Shown here: in pieces, positions 49,660 through 61,330 of the stretch
How positions within the stretch are numbered: the first letter of the stretch is position 1
Layout of the letters: each line of letters begins with the position of its first letter
Origin: Warburgia ugandensis
Taxonomy: Eukaryota; Streptophyta; Magnoliopsida; Canellales; Canellaceae
DNA: 64,000 bases
Direction: 5' to 3'
NCBI GenBank assembly: GCA_035236585.1
Contig: CP141128.1
Coordinates: 36,810,684-36,874,683, forward strand
Translations under genes and position numbers: made by a program
Notes under the pieces: model-generated
Told to the model about the DNA's origin: nothing
Seen by the model: only the letters and a program-made list of their open reading frames with translations
Databases searched by the model: none

Positions 49660-50422
49660 ACTATCACGACCCAGCGTCTTTTGGGCACTCCAGCATCTTT
49701 TGGTAACCCTCAAGGACATGCAATTTTTCAAAACTCAATAACCATAAATCATGCAACTTATGCAATCATTTGTAAAACATGTCTATGCATAATGTATTTA
49801 TCATATGCATGCTGAATTCATTTATAAAACTAAGTCATGCTAAACCAGTCATATAACTTATACTTAAAACATGCATTCTCAAAACAATCATGGGCTCTTT
49901 TTAAAAGTCTAGTAGTGATAGAGCACCTACCTCGAAGTTTCCTAGAGTCGCATCCTTCATTACTCAACCTGACCCTGGGTCTCATTTATAAAATCCTGGA
50001 TCTGAATGGATACAAGGAGTCCTTATCAATTTTTATCTATTTAAAAATTAGATCGCTAGATTAATGGCTAGATCTGCCTTTTAGGGTCCCTAGGTCCTTG
50101 CCTAATACAATGTTAGGCTAGATCCTATGATATGGATCTACTATTCAATGGTTAGACTCTATAATTTGTCCTCTGATCCTAATTTTATAATCCCATTAGA
50201 TCTGCGTCGTTTATACAGATGCGATTGTTCTTTCGAATTGTAAATCCTACAACCTCCGTAATTGGGTTTTTAGTGTTACAATGTCAGCTTTTGTCCATGC
50301 AGGCCCCGTGCATCATGGTTTCCAAGACGTGTGCGCGCCCTGGTTGAACCAGGACCCATGCCTGCACATCGTGCGCCCAAAGGCCACGCCAGGGACCACG
50401 TTCACAAGCGCACATGAAAGCC

Positions 50423-52857
50423 TGTTAAGTGTTTAATTTTGGTCAAAATTCCCCTAATTTAGCGTTCAATTAGATCATCTAACTATTCAATTTTACAAAA
50501 CTTAGCTTTATTTTGAATATAAATCCAATTGACCATCCAAACCTTAATTTGTCAAAATCAACGGTCAAATGATCATTAGAGCTCATTAGATGATTAATGT
50601 ACGGTTCAGATGATTCTAATTTAGTCTTTTCTTTTGCAGATCAACCAAAAGACGCACGAATGGATATGAGTAAAAGATAACGGTGCAGATCATCTTAAAG
50701 GGCGATAGATGGACCAGATCACCCATGGAGATAGATGAAATAGAAATCATGGACAAAATGAAAAGAACATATAAAGGGCAACTATTTCCCCCACTTCTCT
50801 TTCCTTTTCTTCCTCTTTCCCTCCTTATTCTCTTTTTCTTTCCTTCATTCTCTCTTTCCTTTCCCACTCCTTTTCTTTCTTTTCTTTTTCCTTCCTTTTC
50901 TTTTCTTTCTTTTTCCTTCCTTTTCTTTCTTTTCTTTCTTTTTCTTTTTCCTTTTCTTTCTTTTCTTTTTCCCTTCCTTTTCCTCTTTTCTTTCTTTCCT
51001 TTTCCTTTTCCTTTTCCTTCTCTTTCTTTTTCCTTCTTTCCTTTTTCTTTTTCCCTTCCTCATTCTCACGTACCCACCCAACTATCTCTTCATATATTTT
51101 TTCTTCTTCTCATCTAGGACTTTGGCCCATCTGGACGCACAAAGCACAGCTCCTCTCTTTCTCTTGCCATCTTCCTCTCTCTTCATAACTTCACCCCCCA
51201 CCCTCCTTAGCTCATCACGTACCAGGCAAATCACCACCACTCGGCTCCCTACGCTCTTCCCTTCTCGGCTCATCGTTGCACACTGGTCCCTACTTCCATC
51301 GTTCACCATCCCTCATCATTCAATCCTTAGGGAATTCTGTCAACTCCATTCCGCGACCAGCAATTCCCCTTCACCTTTCTCCTCAACTGCAGAGCCATAC
51401 TCCACACCGCACCATCCAAGAAATCGCTCACTCCCGCATCAACCACCAAACCGATCACCAGTCTTCCCAGGCCGCACCTTACTTGCTTTGCTTCTTCACC
51501 ACAAACCAGTCCGCCCCAGTCTAATTTCGTTTCCATTCTCGATTTCCAATCGGAAACCAAGTTCCACCCTCAATCGTAGAACCTGATCTCCCCTGTTTCC
51601 AGTTCGTCTGTCCATGCTTCTTGTCTCCTCGTTGCTTCCACCTTCCAGATCAACAGCCTTCGCTCCATACAAACCAGTGGGACACACCATCCTTAGAAAA
51701 GGCAGAAATTTCCACCGCTCCAGTGGACCAAAGACCGGAGCAAGGGGCATCTCCGTTACCCAGAACCCAGACTAGCCTTGCATAGCCGTTTGGCCATTCT
51801 CCTTCCAGGCCCTGTTCCTTGCTTGTTCACCATCGATCGGCGTTCAACCCCCCATCGGATTCACCATTCCACCCGATTTCCATTGATTCCCTAGCCAAGC
51901 ATGGCCCAGGCGTCGACTCTGACCGGCCCAGGGGAGAAAACCCAAAACGAGTCTCCCTTCTTTCCTCTCCTCCTTCCTCCTCTCTTCCCTTTCTTTCTCC
52001 CTCTTCTTTCTCCATCGGTTTTCTCCTCCTCCTTCCCCATCTCCCTTCTTCGTTGGGTTTCCTGGTTTTTGCTTAAAAACCAGATTTTCACAAAATTACA
52101 AATTTGCCCCTCCTCTTTAAACGAAATTACAAATATGTTCTTTCTGGTTTATTCCATATGTGTCCCCTTTTTAATTCCATCTGTGTCCCGCTTTATTCCA
52201 GTTCTGTTTTATCCGTCTTTTGACTATCCAGGAACTGCCTAATCTATATCAGATCAATTAAGGCCTAACCCATCAACGGGTTAGCCTTAATCAAAAACAA
52301 ATCTTCAATTTCTCCTTATTTTCTCATCTGATTTCAAATTAATTTTACAGGTTCATTCTTAGGACATCCCTAGACATAACCAACGCTTCTGATCTTAGAT
52401 CTGAAATCTAGAAATCAATCTGAGCCGTCCAAATCCTGAAATCATAATTTAGCCCAGATCTTGACCGTTTTAAAGAATCTGTCAAATCCGACTGGTGGAT
52501 CACTAATCAAGAATGGGTTGAAGATATCTGTAAAGGAGGATCAGCTTTTAGAAGACCAGAAGTGAAGATTTTGATGAAAATTGATCTAGGGAAGTAGTTT
52601 TTTCCCATTCTTTGATTTTGTTTGTTTTCTTTAAGAACTGGAAATTCTGTATTTATGAGAAGTTTATTAGATCTGAATATTGATTCTCATTTTAATAATT
52701 CCAGTAATTGTGAGTGATTTATTTTTTAATTTTAAATAATTAGATTTTATTGAAAACTCCATTTTAAATCAAGTCCTTGTGGGATCGACCCGTACTTGCA
52801 TAAGCTACCCTACAATAGCCCGTGCACTTGCGGTAAAACAATCAACAAAGCCCAAGT
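50423..52857 (+). mobile_element. L3-family solo LTR, 2435 bp
   Basis: Starts TGTTAAGTGTTTAATTTTGG and ends ...GTAAAACAATCAACA. Perfect 5-bp target duplication AAGCC at 50418-50422 and 52858-52862. The uninterrupted site is in the partner LTR at about 45415-45422 (ATGAAAGCCCAAGC). The terminus has GGGATCGACCC, ACTTGCAT and GTGCACTTGCGG, an Athila/Tat-like signature. Contains a long pyrimidine tract and a further CT-rich leader (51940-52050). ORFs of 75-154 residues at 50616-52242 come from these low-complexity strands. Confidence 0.93.
50780..51062 (+). repeat. Polypyrimidine tract, about 280 bases
   Basis: Almost unbroken C/T on the plus strand made of TTTC, CCTT and TTTTCC blocks; only a few A bases. 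A strand-asymmetric element within the L3 LTR, upstream of its probable transcribed part. Confidence 0.92.
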
Positions 52858-53842
52858 GACGCGCCTTGGAAGGCGTCGCGCAGATGCATCTTTGACACAG
52901 GTGTGATGTGCTTTGGCTCTCGGGGCGTTCGTGCTTCCCGGTTGAATCTGGGACTACCCCTGCACACAACGTGCACGCGAGAGGACAACCCTAGGGAGCG
53001 CATCACACCTGGCATCCCTGGGTCGTCTTCTTCGATGGGTTATCAAACCCATCATGAGTCCAGTATCTTAAGGCTGGAAAAATGACCAGATCCGGCATGG
53101 ATCTGGCCTGGGTAAGGAGAAATGGAAAGAGGAGGGAAAAGGGTCTTACCTGGAAACCTTAGAGAGTGCTATAGCTGGTGGGTGTGCCCTTTTTTTTCCT
53201 GTCTAAATCCCTAGGTCGCCGGAAACCATGAGGAAGAGGAAAAAAGACCCCAATGTTGAGCAAGACTAGAGGTAGAAGGGGAAAAGAGAAGAGAGGGGAA
53301 TGGGGAGACAGGTAAAAGGAATGGTCGTCCTAAATGACCTAGCCATTGCCGTTCTTCACATGGAAAATCGGAGGGTTTTCTGGTTTTTGCCGGAAACCCC
53401 AGCCCCAATTAGCTGAAAAACCCGATTCGAAGAGGAGGGAAATAGGGCTTTTTATAGCCATACTATGGCAATGCTGCCAATGGCGGTGGTGGAAACCTCT
53501 GGAAAATGGGGGTTTCTAAAGAAATCGAGAGGAAGAAGACAGTGGGTGCCGTTATCAAAACGGTCCCTTGCAATTTTCATCCTTTTTCGCTTTTTAAATA
53601 CAATTTACCAAACTGCCCCTAATCTTTAAACGGCCGTAACTTCTTCATACGAACTCCGTTTTCGACGTTCTTTGAGGCGTTGGATTCCATTTTTTGAGTA
53701 GAATCTAATTCTACCATGTTTTCTTACAAATTCCTTTGTTTAATTTTTTAAATAAAGTAAAACATTTAACACGGTACATTTCCTATAGAATGTCCAGTTC
53801 ATTTTTGTTAAATGGATGCAAAATTAGCGTAAATTGCTCGAG

Positions 53843-53849
<7 letters not shown>

Positions 53850-53921
<72 letters not shown>
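53850..53921. repeat. (GA)n microsatellite
   Basis: About 72 bases of GA repeat abutting the right edge of the L2 element; the other half of the original target lies at 43454. Confidence 0.97.
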
Positions 53922-53924
<3 letters not shown>

Positions 53925-54907
53925 AAATGGGTTCTGGTGGTGGCTAGAAGCCCCACCTAGATGGCTACTTGGCACTAGACCCAAGAAATAGACAAAGGAG
54001 AAGGGTTTCAATCAGGCTAAGGGAATGAGGGTTTTTAGGTTTCTCATCCACATTAGGGATGAAGGAGGTTGCTCTTGTCTAGCTGGAGAAGTAGGGATCT
54101 TGGGGAAATGTGGGTTTTCAGGTTTTCATGTGGACGACTAAACAGGAGGAGAAAAAGAAGTCTGGTGCATTCGACTGGATCTAGTTTGTGCACTTAGTTA
54201 TTTATCACACCAAAGACAAACAGAAATAGGGGAGAGAGGATCTACATCGAAGGAGGGAGATGGAGAAATGTGGAAGAAGGTTTTGTGACAGAGGCTTAGG
54301 GTGTAGTTCAGCTTAGGCAAATAATGACTACTGTCACCAAAGAATGAAAAGGGAAAAGGGTGGTTTTGCACTAGTGGGTTGGAGATTCAAATTGAAGGGT
54401 TGATCAAAGAGGTTGCTCACCATGTCGATGGAAGATGAGGGTGCCAAAGAGGGAGGTTGGAATTAAGGGGCGCCTTAGGTCATAGGTTTCTCCCTTCCTC
54501 GAGCATCCCTTGATTTTTCTCTATTTTTTGGGTCATTGCTTGACATGAGGGAGGCTAGGTGACATATGGCAGGTTGACCCTCCATGTGTAGAGCCCACCC
54601 CACGCATGGCGCATCTGACCTACTGAGTCAAAATTCAAATGAGGTAGGTGTTCCATCGTCAATCTCTACCCCCTCAAATTAGTAAAAATTTGGGGGTTTT
54701 CCTCGTCGATCTCCATTTTGTGAAAAATTGGTGTCATTGGATCATCTAGATATATACATTCCAAATATTAAGGTTTTGAGGGTAGACTAAGTGTCTTTCA
54801 AAGGGTCAATTGCACAAAACTCAAAATACAAAATTCCAAATTTGCATTTCACTTGAAATAAAATTGAAAATTACATGAAATGGAATTTACAAGTCTAGGT
54901 TATTATA
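53922..54907 (-). mobile_element. Possible minus-strand LTR remnant interrupted by the L2 element
   Basis: The minus strand from 54907 reads TATAATAACCTAGACTTG, like a chromovirus LTR start (TGTAATAACC...) with TG changed to TA. If so, this LTR would continue across the L2 insertion into the GA run and the 60-bp array at 42870-43390. No partner LTR was found to confirm it. Confidence 0.35.
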
Positions 54908-56000
54908 GCGTAACACTAGGCCATCTATCATGATGATATATTGTCTACATAATCAAAGCCAACGACTTAGTTGTTTTGCCCAAATAGACCTTGACTCAAT
55001 TAACTTGGGCCCATGCTGGACCATACCATGCAAGCTTATGGTCCTTGCTAATTTTGAGAACCATGTGATATAACATTGCTTGGACCTTTTCATGGCTTAT
55101 AGCTCATTTTTAGCCCCTTGGCTATGACTCTTACTTAAGGATGCTATCGATAATTAAAGGTTTTGTATTTTATTATTGATATGTAATTAACAAACTTTAT
55201 GGTTGGAGATATTTCTCTTTCCCTTGCTTAATAAAAACCCCATCCAAGGCGAAATTTTTTGTTATTTCCTTTATGCATTTGCTTACTGCAAATGTATGAA
55301 ATACACATTTTCACTGTACAAATTTTCTAGCATGCCTAATGAGACCTGTCTCTCCTCTAAATCACATTGTTTTTTTTTTTTGGGTTTACCATGCAAACCT
55401 ACTCAATGGAATCTAAGATGGGAATAAAGAATTTTTGTGGATTCCTTGAGGAGAACATCTTTCACAACATCCCCATTGATGTGATCAACATACGTGCATC
55501 CTGGTTAAACCCACGGTTGAGGCTTCCACGTAGTTAAACAGTGGCATTAAATCTACTTAAGGACAACCAAAATTTCCCTACTACTCTCCAAAGGGTCCAC
55601 CATTCAAGGGTTCTAATAAGAATACCAACTATATTACTAGCTCTCCTTTAGGGTTATAGTTCAAATTCCTCCTCATTGGGTGCATCATGCAAAGTTGCTA
55701 AAAATGCCACAAGCTCTCCTCCATAAGGTCATAGCTCTTCTTCTCTTCTAAAGGATGCACCATCTCAAAGTACAAGAACCATTGAGTTACTTTCTCTATG
55801 GAAAGCAATAACTCTCATCCTCCCTCCTCTAAGAGACTCAAGGGGTGCAGCTAGTCCTAAGGCACCCAAACCCGTAACACTGGAGGCATCTAGATCCAAA
55901 GAGAGAAATAGATGTCTCTCCATCCATCTTGCTATTCAACAATAAGAGGTGGCTTCCACACTGACAACAAGCTATGGCGGACAATAGAAAAGACAGGTAA
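54908..56000. other. Unclassified interval upstream of the chromovirus 5' LTR
   Basis: No gene recognised. Part of it probably belongs to the 5' LTR, whose true start I could not place: similarity to the 3' LTR begins only at about 56001. Confidence 0.35.
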
Positions 56001-58972
56001 GCCTTCTCCTCTTCACCCCATTCTTTTCCCACTATTTTCTTCTATTTTTTGCCTCTTTTTCTCTATTCATTTTCTCTTTTCTGGCAACCTAAGATGGTGA
56101 AAAATCCATTGGATTTAGTGGGTACAATCTATGGAATGGCATTGGATCGATAATATAAACCATTCATCTTATTCCTCGGATCATTCTAAGTAAAACTGCT
56201 CAAGTTTCACGATAATCCATCAAATAACGATGCTAGAATTTTAGAAAAACTAGTGACACCAGCAGCTTTAAATACCATTGGAAAATCTAACCAAAAACTA
56301 TGGTTTAAATAGAAATTGAAAGGGGAAAACACTAAAAAACAAAAATTCACCCATTTTGAGCATTCCCATGTAAAAATTTGCAAAAGAAGGTATTGACTGT
56401 GCTGCCAGCAACAACTAGAATCCGGTCACCTTTCCCGGTGATGGTGAACTTTTTTTTATGAGCCCCTAAAAAAGGGAAAAAATACAATTTTTGTGATTTA
56501 GATAAATCACACCTGATCTTTTCATCTATGAAGATGGGTCATCGATCAGGAAGCAATTAACCCTTGAATTTTTTATAAAAAAACTTGATAATGCATAGGA
56601 AAAGATGGAGATCTTAGCATCTAACCATTAAGAACATGATTGGAAAGTAGATCTATGGAAAATGAGACTTAAAGTACACATTAGTAATGAATCATGATAG
56701 ACCAATTATGGACTAATAGATGGACGATCTAATCTGAATGTCCAAAACTTGATTAGTAATGATCGAAGGTTAGGAAAGGTGATCAGACCATGGATTATAG
56801 TTAAAATCATTGAATTGCTAAATTACTTACCTTAAATGATGGGAATTAAAACTTTTAAAGCTACACACTCAATATGGACTGCCAATTTAAGATTAATGGT
56901 GCTGTTCTAAGTAGATAGCAACCAATTGATGTCCTAATCATAAATCTAGATATCAAATGTTATATCAATGAATTGTAAGTAGAGATCTTAATTATAGTAA
57001 TTTATATAAAATTATGAAATTCATTTAGAATTTAGGTTATGAATACGGTCTGAACACCATTGGTAATTGAATTGTGAATTGTAGCACGAGCACAAGTAAG
57101 GACTCTAAACCCTTCTTTATCCTTAAATTCTTGTTAATCTATTCACTTGAAATTAACAGCATGAATGTGTATAATAAATAGATTATCATGTTGCCTGAAT
57201 GGATTATATGAATTGCAATTACTTATTGAAATTGTCATATGATATTCTAATTAACTATGCTTAACTGTTATGATGATGTAAATTATGATAAAATGATTAA
57301 TCCTAAGATAGCAAGCCCTAAGGACCCAGTGGTAAACTATGATGATGCCTTCCAAGATGGTAAATCATGAGGAACGGATTGTCCGTTATTGAGCATCCCA
57401 AGATGGTAAATCCTAAGGGAAAGGGCTTCCTAGTTCTTTGGAATCACGATGGAGCCGCCCAAGATGGTAAACCTTGAGGGATGAGCTGTCAGACATTAAG
57501 CCTCCCAAGATGGTAAACCCTGAGGGAAAGGGCTACCTAATCTTTTGGGATCACAGTGGAGCCACCTAAGATGGTAAACTATAAGGGATGAGTTAGTAGA
57601 CTTGAGTGTCCTAAGATAGTAAACCCTGAGGGAAAGGGCTGCCTAATCTTTTGGGATCACGGTGGAGCTATCCAAGATAGTAAACCATGAGGATGAACTA
57701 GTAGACTTGAGTCTCCCAAGATGGTAAACCCTGACGGAAAGGGCTGCTTGGTTGATTATGACTATAGTGGAGCCACTCAAGATAATAAATCTTGAGGAAA
57801 TCTGACATTAGAGTCACTCAAGATGGTAAACCCTAAGTGAAAGGGCTGCCTAGTTATTTGGAATAATGGTAGAACCCCCGAAGATGGTGAACCCTGAGGG
57901 TCTAGTTGTAGGTTGTATGATACTCATAGTGGGCTACCCAAGATGGTAAACCTTGAGGGAGATTACTACTTGATCAGTGTGATGATATCATACTTGTTTA
58001 TTATTGCTAAGGAAATAACCAAATGAAATACATTTATGTACAGTTTTATCTGAATGCTATGCTTATGGTTTTATAATTTGAATTTGGAATAAAGTTGATA
58101 ACTTCATTACTTATCTGTTGAAATGGAAATAAATGCCATATGGTTGGACATGAATGGAGAGTTGATATTGCATAGTTTTATTTGCATGCTATGACCATTG
58201 ATTTACAAACTGGATTTAGAATAAACAGTATTTCTATTCTAATACTAGTATGTTATACCTAATAATACATGCTACTTGCTTTCTTGATTATTAGGTAAAA
58301 ATGAAAACAAATGTTCCATGTTGGATGGGAATGTTCAGTTGAGCTAAGCTCCACGAGAATTGTAGGATATGCATGGTTTTAGTTCTTTTTCCTTACTGGG
58401 CTTCATAGCTCACCTTATTATTTTTTTCATGTACCAATCAAGCTAATAAGGAGAAGGCTCTTGATTGAAATGAATGAAACCTAATTGATGATGTCACCTT
58501 TTGCGTTGTATCTGTATGTTGATGATGAGTATGACCTATGTCCTATTATCGGATGAGTAACCCTATGCATTCTATATATTTTATGTTGATGATGTGTGTA
58601 TGGGATTCAATTAAACTTTGAGTTAGCAAATATAGGTTTTAGTAATTTACTATGATGAATTATGTGAAGACTAAGTCTCTTATAGAGGTTTTATAATTTT
58701 TATATTGTCTATCAAGTGAATCGTATCACATGCATTAAATGCATAAGTTTGAAAAATAAGGGAGACTGCCAAAATGTCACTAGAATTTGGCAGTTAAAAG
58801 AGAAAATTATATTATCTAAATTGTGACTTACACAGGATAAGAGCATTTACCTCTTTCGATACTTCCACTGCAATATATGGAAAAAAAAAAAAAAATCCAC
58901 GTAGGCTTCGCTTAAACTAGTCATTATTGTTTGATTAGGTTAAACTGTGACCTTAGGATTTGGGTTGTGACA
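56001..58972 (+). repeat. 5' LTR of the plus-strand chromovirus (at least 2.97 kb)
   Basis: Aligns with 63262-64000 (CACCCCATTCTTTTCCCA, CCTAAGATGGTGAAAAAT, GATTTAGATAAATCACACCT). Ends TTTGGGTTGTGACA at 58972, directly before the primer-binding site. Holds the dimeric tandem repeat at 57345-57965 and a poly-A run at 58881. The real start is probably upstream. Confidence 0.85.
57345..57965 (+). repeat. Dimeric tandem repeat (about 106 bp = 60 + 46), about 5.5 copies
   Basis: The block CCCAAGATGGTAAACC.TGAGG recurs about 12 times with alternating spacings near 60-62 and 45-47 bases (for example 57397, 57458, 57504, 57564, 57609, 57671). Long subunits add AAAGGGCTGCCTA and GATCAC.GTGGAGCC; short ones add GATGAGCT...TTAAG/GAC. 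No protein frame is kept. Confidence 0.93.
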
Positions 58973-58975
58973 ACT

Positions 58976-58990
58976 TGGTATCAGAGCAAG
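58976..58990 (+). other. Primer-binding site (initiator tRNA-Met)
   Basis: TGGTATCAGAGCAAG three bases after the LTR end at 58972. Exact 12-base core. Confidence 0.95.
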
Positions 58991-59148
58991 GAGGTTGGTC
59001 CCTTGGGAAGAACTTTTATAATAGCCTGCGATAGAGAAAGTGTGTGTACTTAGTATCTTCTGAATTAACTTTGTTGATTGTTGATTACTTTCAGCATGTT
59101 TGATGAGTGAATAACCTTTAGTGTTGGATATTTTTGAAATGCACAGTC

Positions 59149-60230
59149 ATGGTTGACACCAGGAGCAATGGCTGGAGTTCTAAGGATCAGCGTTGCGTGC
59201 ACATGATTCAATTTGGATGCCATAAGACAAATGGCCTAGGCAATCGCTAAAGTCATTAGTAGGAGAGCAGGAGTTCAGCCCCCAGTTGCGCTAGTCCATG
59301 GATCTTCCAGAGAGGGCATAAGCAGGGAAACACTTGCATTACAAGAGTTTAGGAAGTTGGGACCACCCATATTCAATGCGATGTTAGATCCCACTAAATC
59401 ACAAGATTGATTGGATCAAATTCAAAGGATCTTCGAGGCACTAAAAAATTGATGAAGATCTGAAGGTAAGGGTGGCCACGTTTCAATTAAGTGGTGAGGC
59501 TATCCACTAGTGGCAAACAATAAAGGGTGTTAAAGCCAATGAGGAGTTGAATTAGGAACTTTTTAGAGTGGCCTATCTGGGAAAGTATTTTCCTAATACA
59601 GAGAGAGATGCTAAAGTAGCTAAGTTCTTGAGGCCCACTCAGTGTGACATGACTGTGGGATAATACACTACCAAGTTTGACCAGTTATCACATTATGCAC
59701 AATCGATGATCTCCACTGCTAGGGAAAAGGCCTACCACTTCATTCAAGGCCTAAGATCTATCATTCAATAGAGCTTAATACCATTCAAATTGAAAGATTA
59801 TGCAGAGGCTATAGATAGAGCCCAACTGATTAAGCAAGATCAAGGTAGGGAAATTAGCGCACCAGAGCTTAGGAAGAGAAGTTTTGGAAAATCTTATTTG
59901 CATGGTATCAAGGATAAGAAGAGGAAAGGATATCCTCCTCGATTGTAAAATAGTCAAACATGTTCTCTACCTCTTAGAATCGCCAATACGACTTGTTTTG
60001 ATTGTGGCCAGGAAGGCCATTCCAAGAGAGATTGTCCTAAGCAGAGAGCCACACAGAGCAGTGTACAAAGTAGCAACAGGCCATGTCCTCAAGGTTGGCC
60101 ACCAGCACAGAGGACAGATGCACCAGTCAGAGGCATACCCCTTACTTCTGAGTAGAGGACATAGGGCAAAGTTTATGCATTTATGTAGTCTGACACCCTA
60201 CTTGACCACACTGTTATAGAAGGTACATTT
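59149..60230 (+). pseudogene. Chromovirus gag remnant with CCHC zinc knuckle
   Basis: ATG at 59149 begins MVDTRSN, the usual chromovirus Gag start. Capsid-like phrases follow across frames: FRKLGPPIFNAML (about 59350), VATFQLSGEAIHWWQTIKGV (about 59470), AYLGKYFPNTERDAKVAKFL (about 59568) and AREKAYHFIQGL (about 59718). The zinc knuckle CFDCGQEGHSKRDC at 59994-60035 is intact with all four ligands. Stops and frameshifts occur near 59248, 59407, 59450, 59770 and 59947. Confidence 0.92.
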
Positions 60231-60340
60231 TTACTATGTCATACTTGGGTCATAGTGTTGTTTGATTCTGGTGTGACACATTCTTTTATTTCATTTTTAA
60301 CTGTTCATGACTTAAGCATGGAAATCTAATAGGGATGAGC
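60231..60340 (+). pseudogene. Chromovirus aspartic protease remnant
   Basis: VLFDSGVTHSFIS at 60256-60294 keeps the catalytic Asp-Ser-Gly, with Ser/Gly in place of the more common DSGAT spelling (DSGVT). The frame is lost by about 60330, so most of the flap region is unreadable, though YDVIMGMNFLS-like remnants occur at about 60430-60465. Confidence 0.85.
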
Positions 60341-60849
60341 ATTACCCCCAATAGAGTTTATTGAAAATGTGATATTGAAATGGTATGTCATATGATGACA
60401 CTTGATTTGGTGGTGATGGAGATTAGTCCTTACGATGTAATCATGGGCATGAATTTCTTGTCCGAGTATTGAGCCATTATTGATTGTAGTCAAAAGAGGG
60501 TTACTTTTGTCATGCCTAATGGAGTTCATTTTTATTTATTTGCCATAGAGGATTATGCTTGCCCACAAGTCTATGTTGGCTATAATTGCCAGAAAGACTA
60601 TAGTGGGTGGATGGCAAGCATGGTGGGTCTTCATGATGTTGATGCTAGCATTGAATCCATTCCAATAGTAAGGGAATTTCTAGATTTTTAACCTAATGAT
60701 TTACCAAGATTGCCTCTAAGGAGGGAGGTTGATTTTGCTATTGACCTTTTTCCTAGCATTTCTCCAATTTTAGTTGCTACACACCAAATGGTGCCTATTG
60801 AACTATAAGAGCTAAAGGTGTAGTTGGAGGAGTTGTGAGGCAAAGGTTT

Positions 60850-61330
60850 CATTCACACTAGTACTTTGCCATGGGAGCTCCAGTGTTGCTTACAAGGAAG
60901 AAAGATGGCACAGTGAGATAATGTATTGACTACCTGCAATTGAATCGGGTGATGATCAAGAACAAATACCCAATGCTGAGGATTGATGACCTATTTGATT
61001 AGCTGAGGGGATTTACGTGTTTTTCTAGGATTGAGTTGCAATCTGGATACCATCAACTACAAGTAAGGGATAAAGATTTCCCCAAGACAGCATTTAGAAC
61101 TCGGTATGGTGATTTCGAGTTTCAAGTGATGCCTTTTGAGTTGACAAATGCTCTAATGACGTTTATGAGCCTAATGAATCAAATCTTCCTTCCTTATTTG
61201 GATCAATTCGTTGTTGTGTTTGTGGATGATGTGTCTATATACTCAAGGTCTAAGGAGGAGCATGAACAATACTTGTCTATTGCATTATAGTTGTTAAGGG
61301 AACACCAACTGTATGTGAAAGACATGACTG
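60850..61330 (+). pseudogene. Chromovirus reverse transcriptase remnant
   Basis: Begins GAPVLLTRKKDGTVR (about 60873), stop, CIDYLQLNRVMIKNKYPM, then the open frame 61036-61290 with [20 protein letters not shown] and the catalytic FVDD at 61219-61230, both Asp intact. It ends around REHQLYVKD (61303-61328), after which the thumb and connection residues are missing and RNase H starts at once: an internal deletion of roughly 80-90 codons relative to the family. Confidence 0.93.

Larger units (their letters stand above)
49662..53849 (-). mobile_element. L2-type 5' LTR, rearranged, with nested insertion
   Basis: Minus-strand start TGTAATGCTCGAGCAATTT at 53849; inner edge ...GGGTCGTGATA at 49662 (terminal CA changed to TA). 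Aligns with 44660-46413 at about 95% by eye, mostly transitions. The part equivalent to 43570-44660 (about 1.1 kb) is missing although the terminal CACGACC bases remain. A 2435-bp solo LTR sits at 50423-52857. Without it the LTR is about 1.75 kb against 2.86 kb for its partner. Confidence 0.88.

Noticed and set aside
50683-51586. ORFs of 144 and 154 residues rich in Phe, Leu, Pro and Ser, and Lys/Arg-rich minus-strand ORFs
   Set aside because: They arise from the strand-biased pyrimidine tract inside the L3 solo LTR. Stop codons are simply rare in such sequence.
57345-57965. CRISPR-like array
   Set aside because: Regular repeats, but spacers are themselves repeated, the spacing alternates and the context is a plant LTR.
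58976-58990. Possible tRNA gene
   Set aside because: The tRNA-Met-like bases here and at 49643 are primer-binding sites next to LTR ends; no cloverleaf surrounds them.
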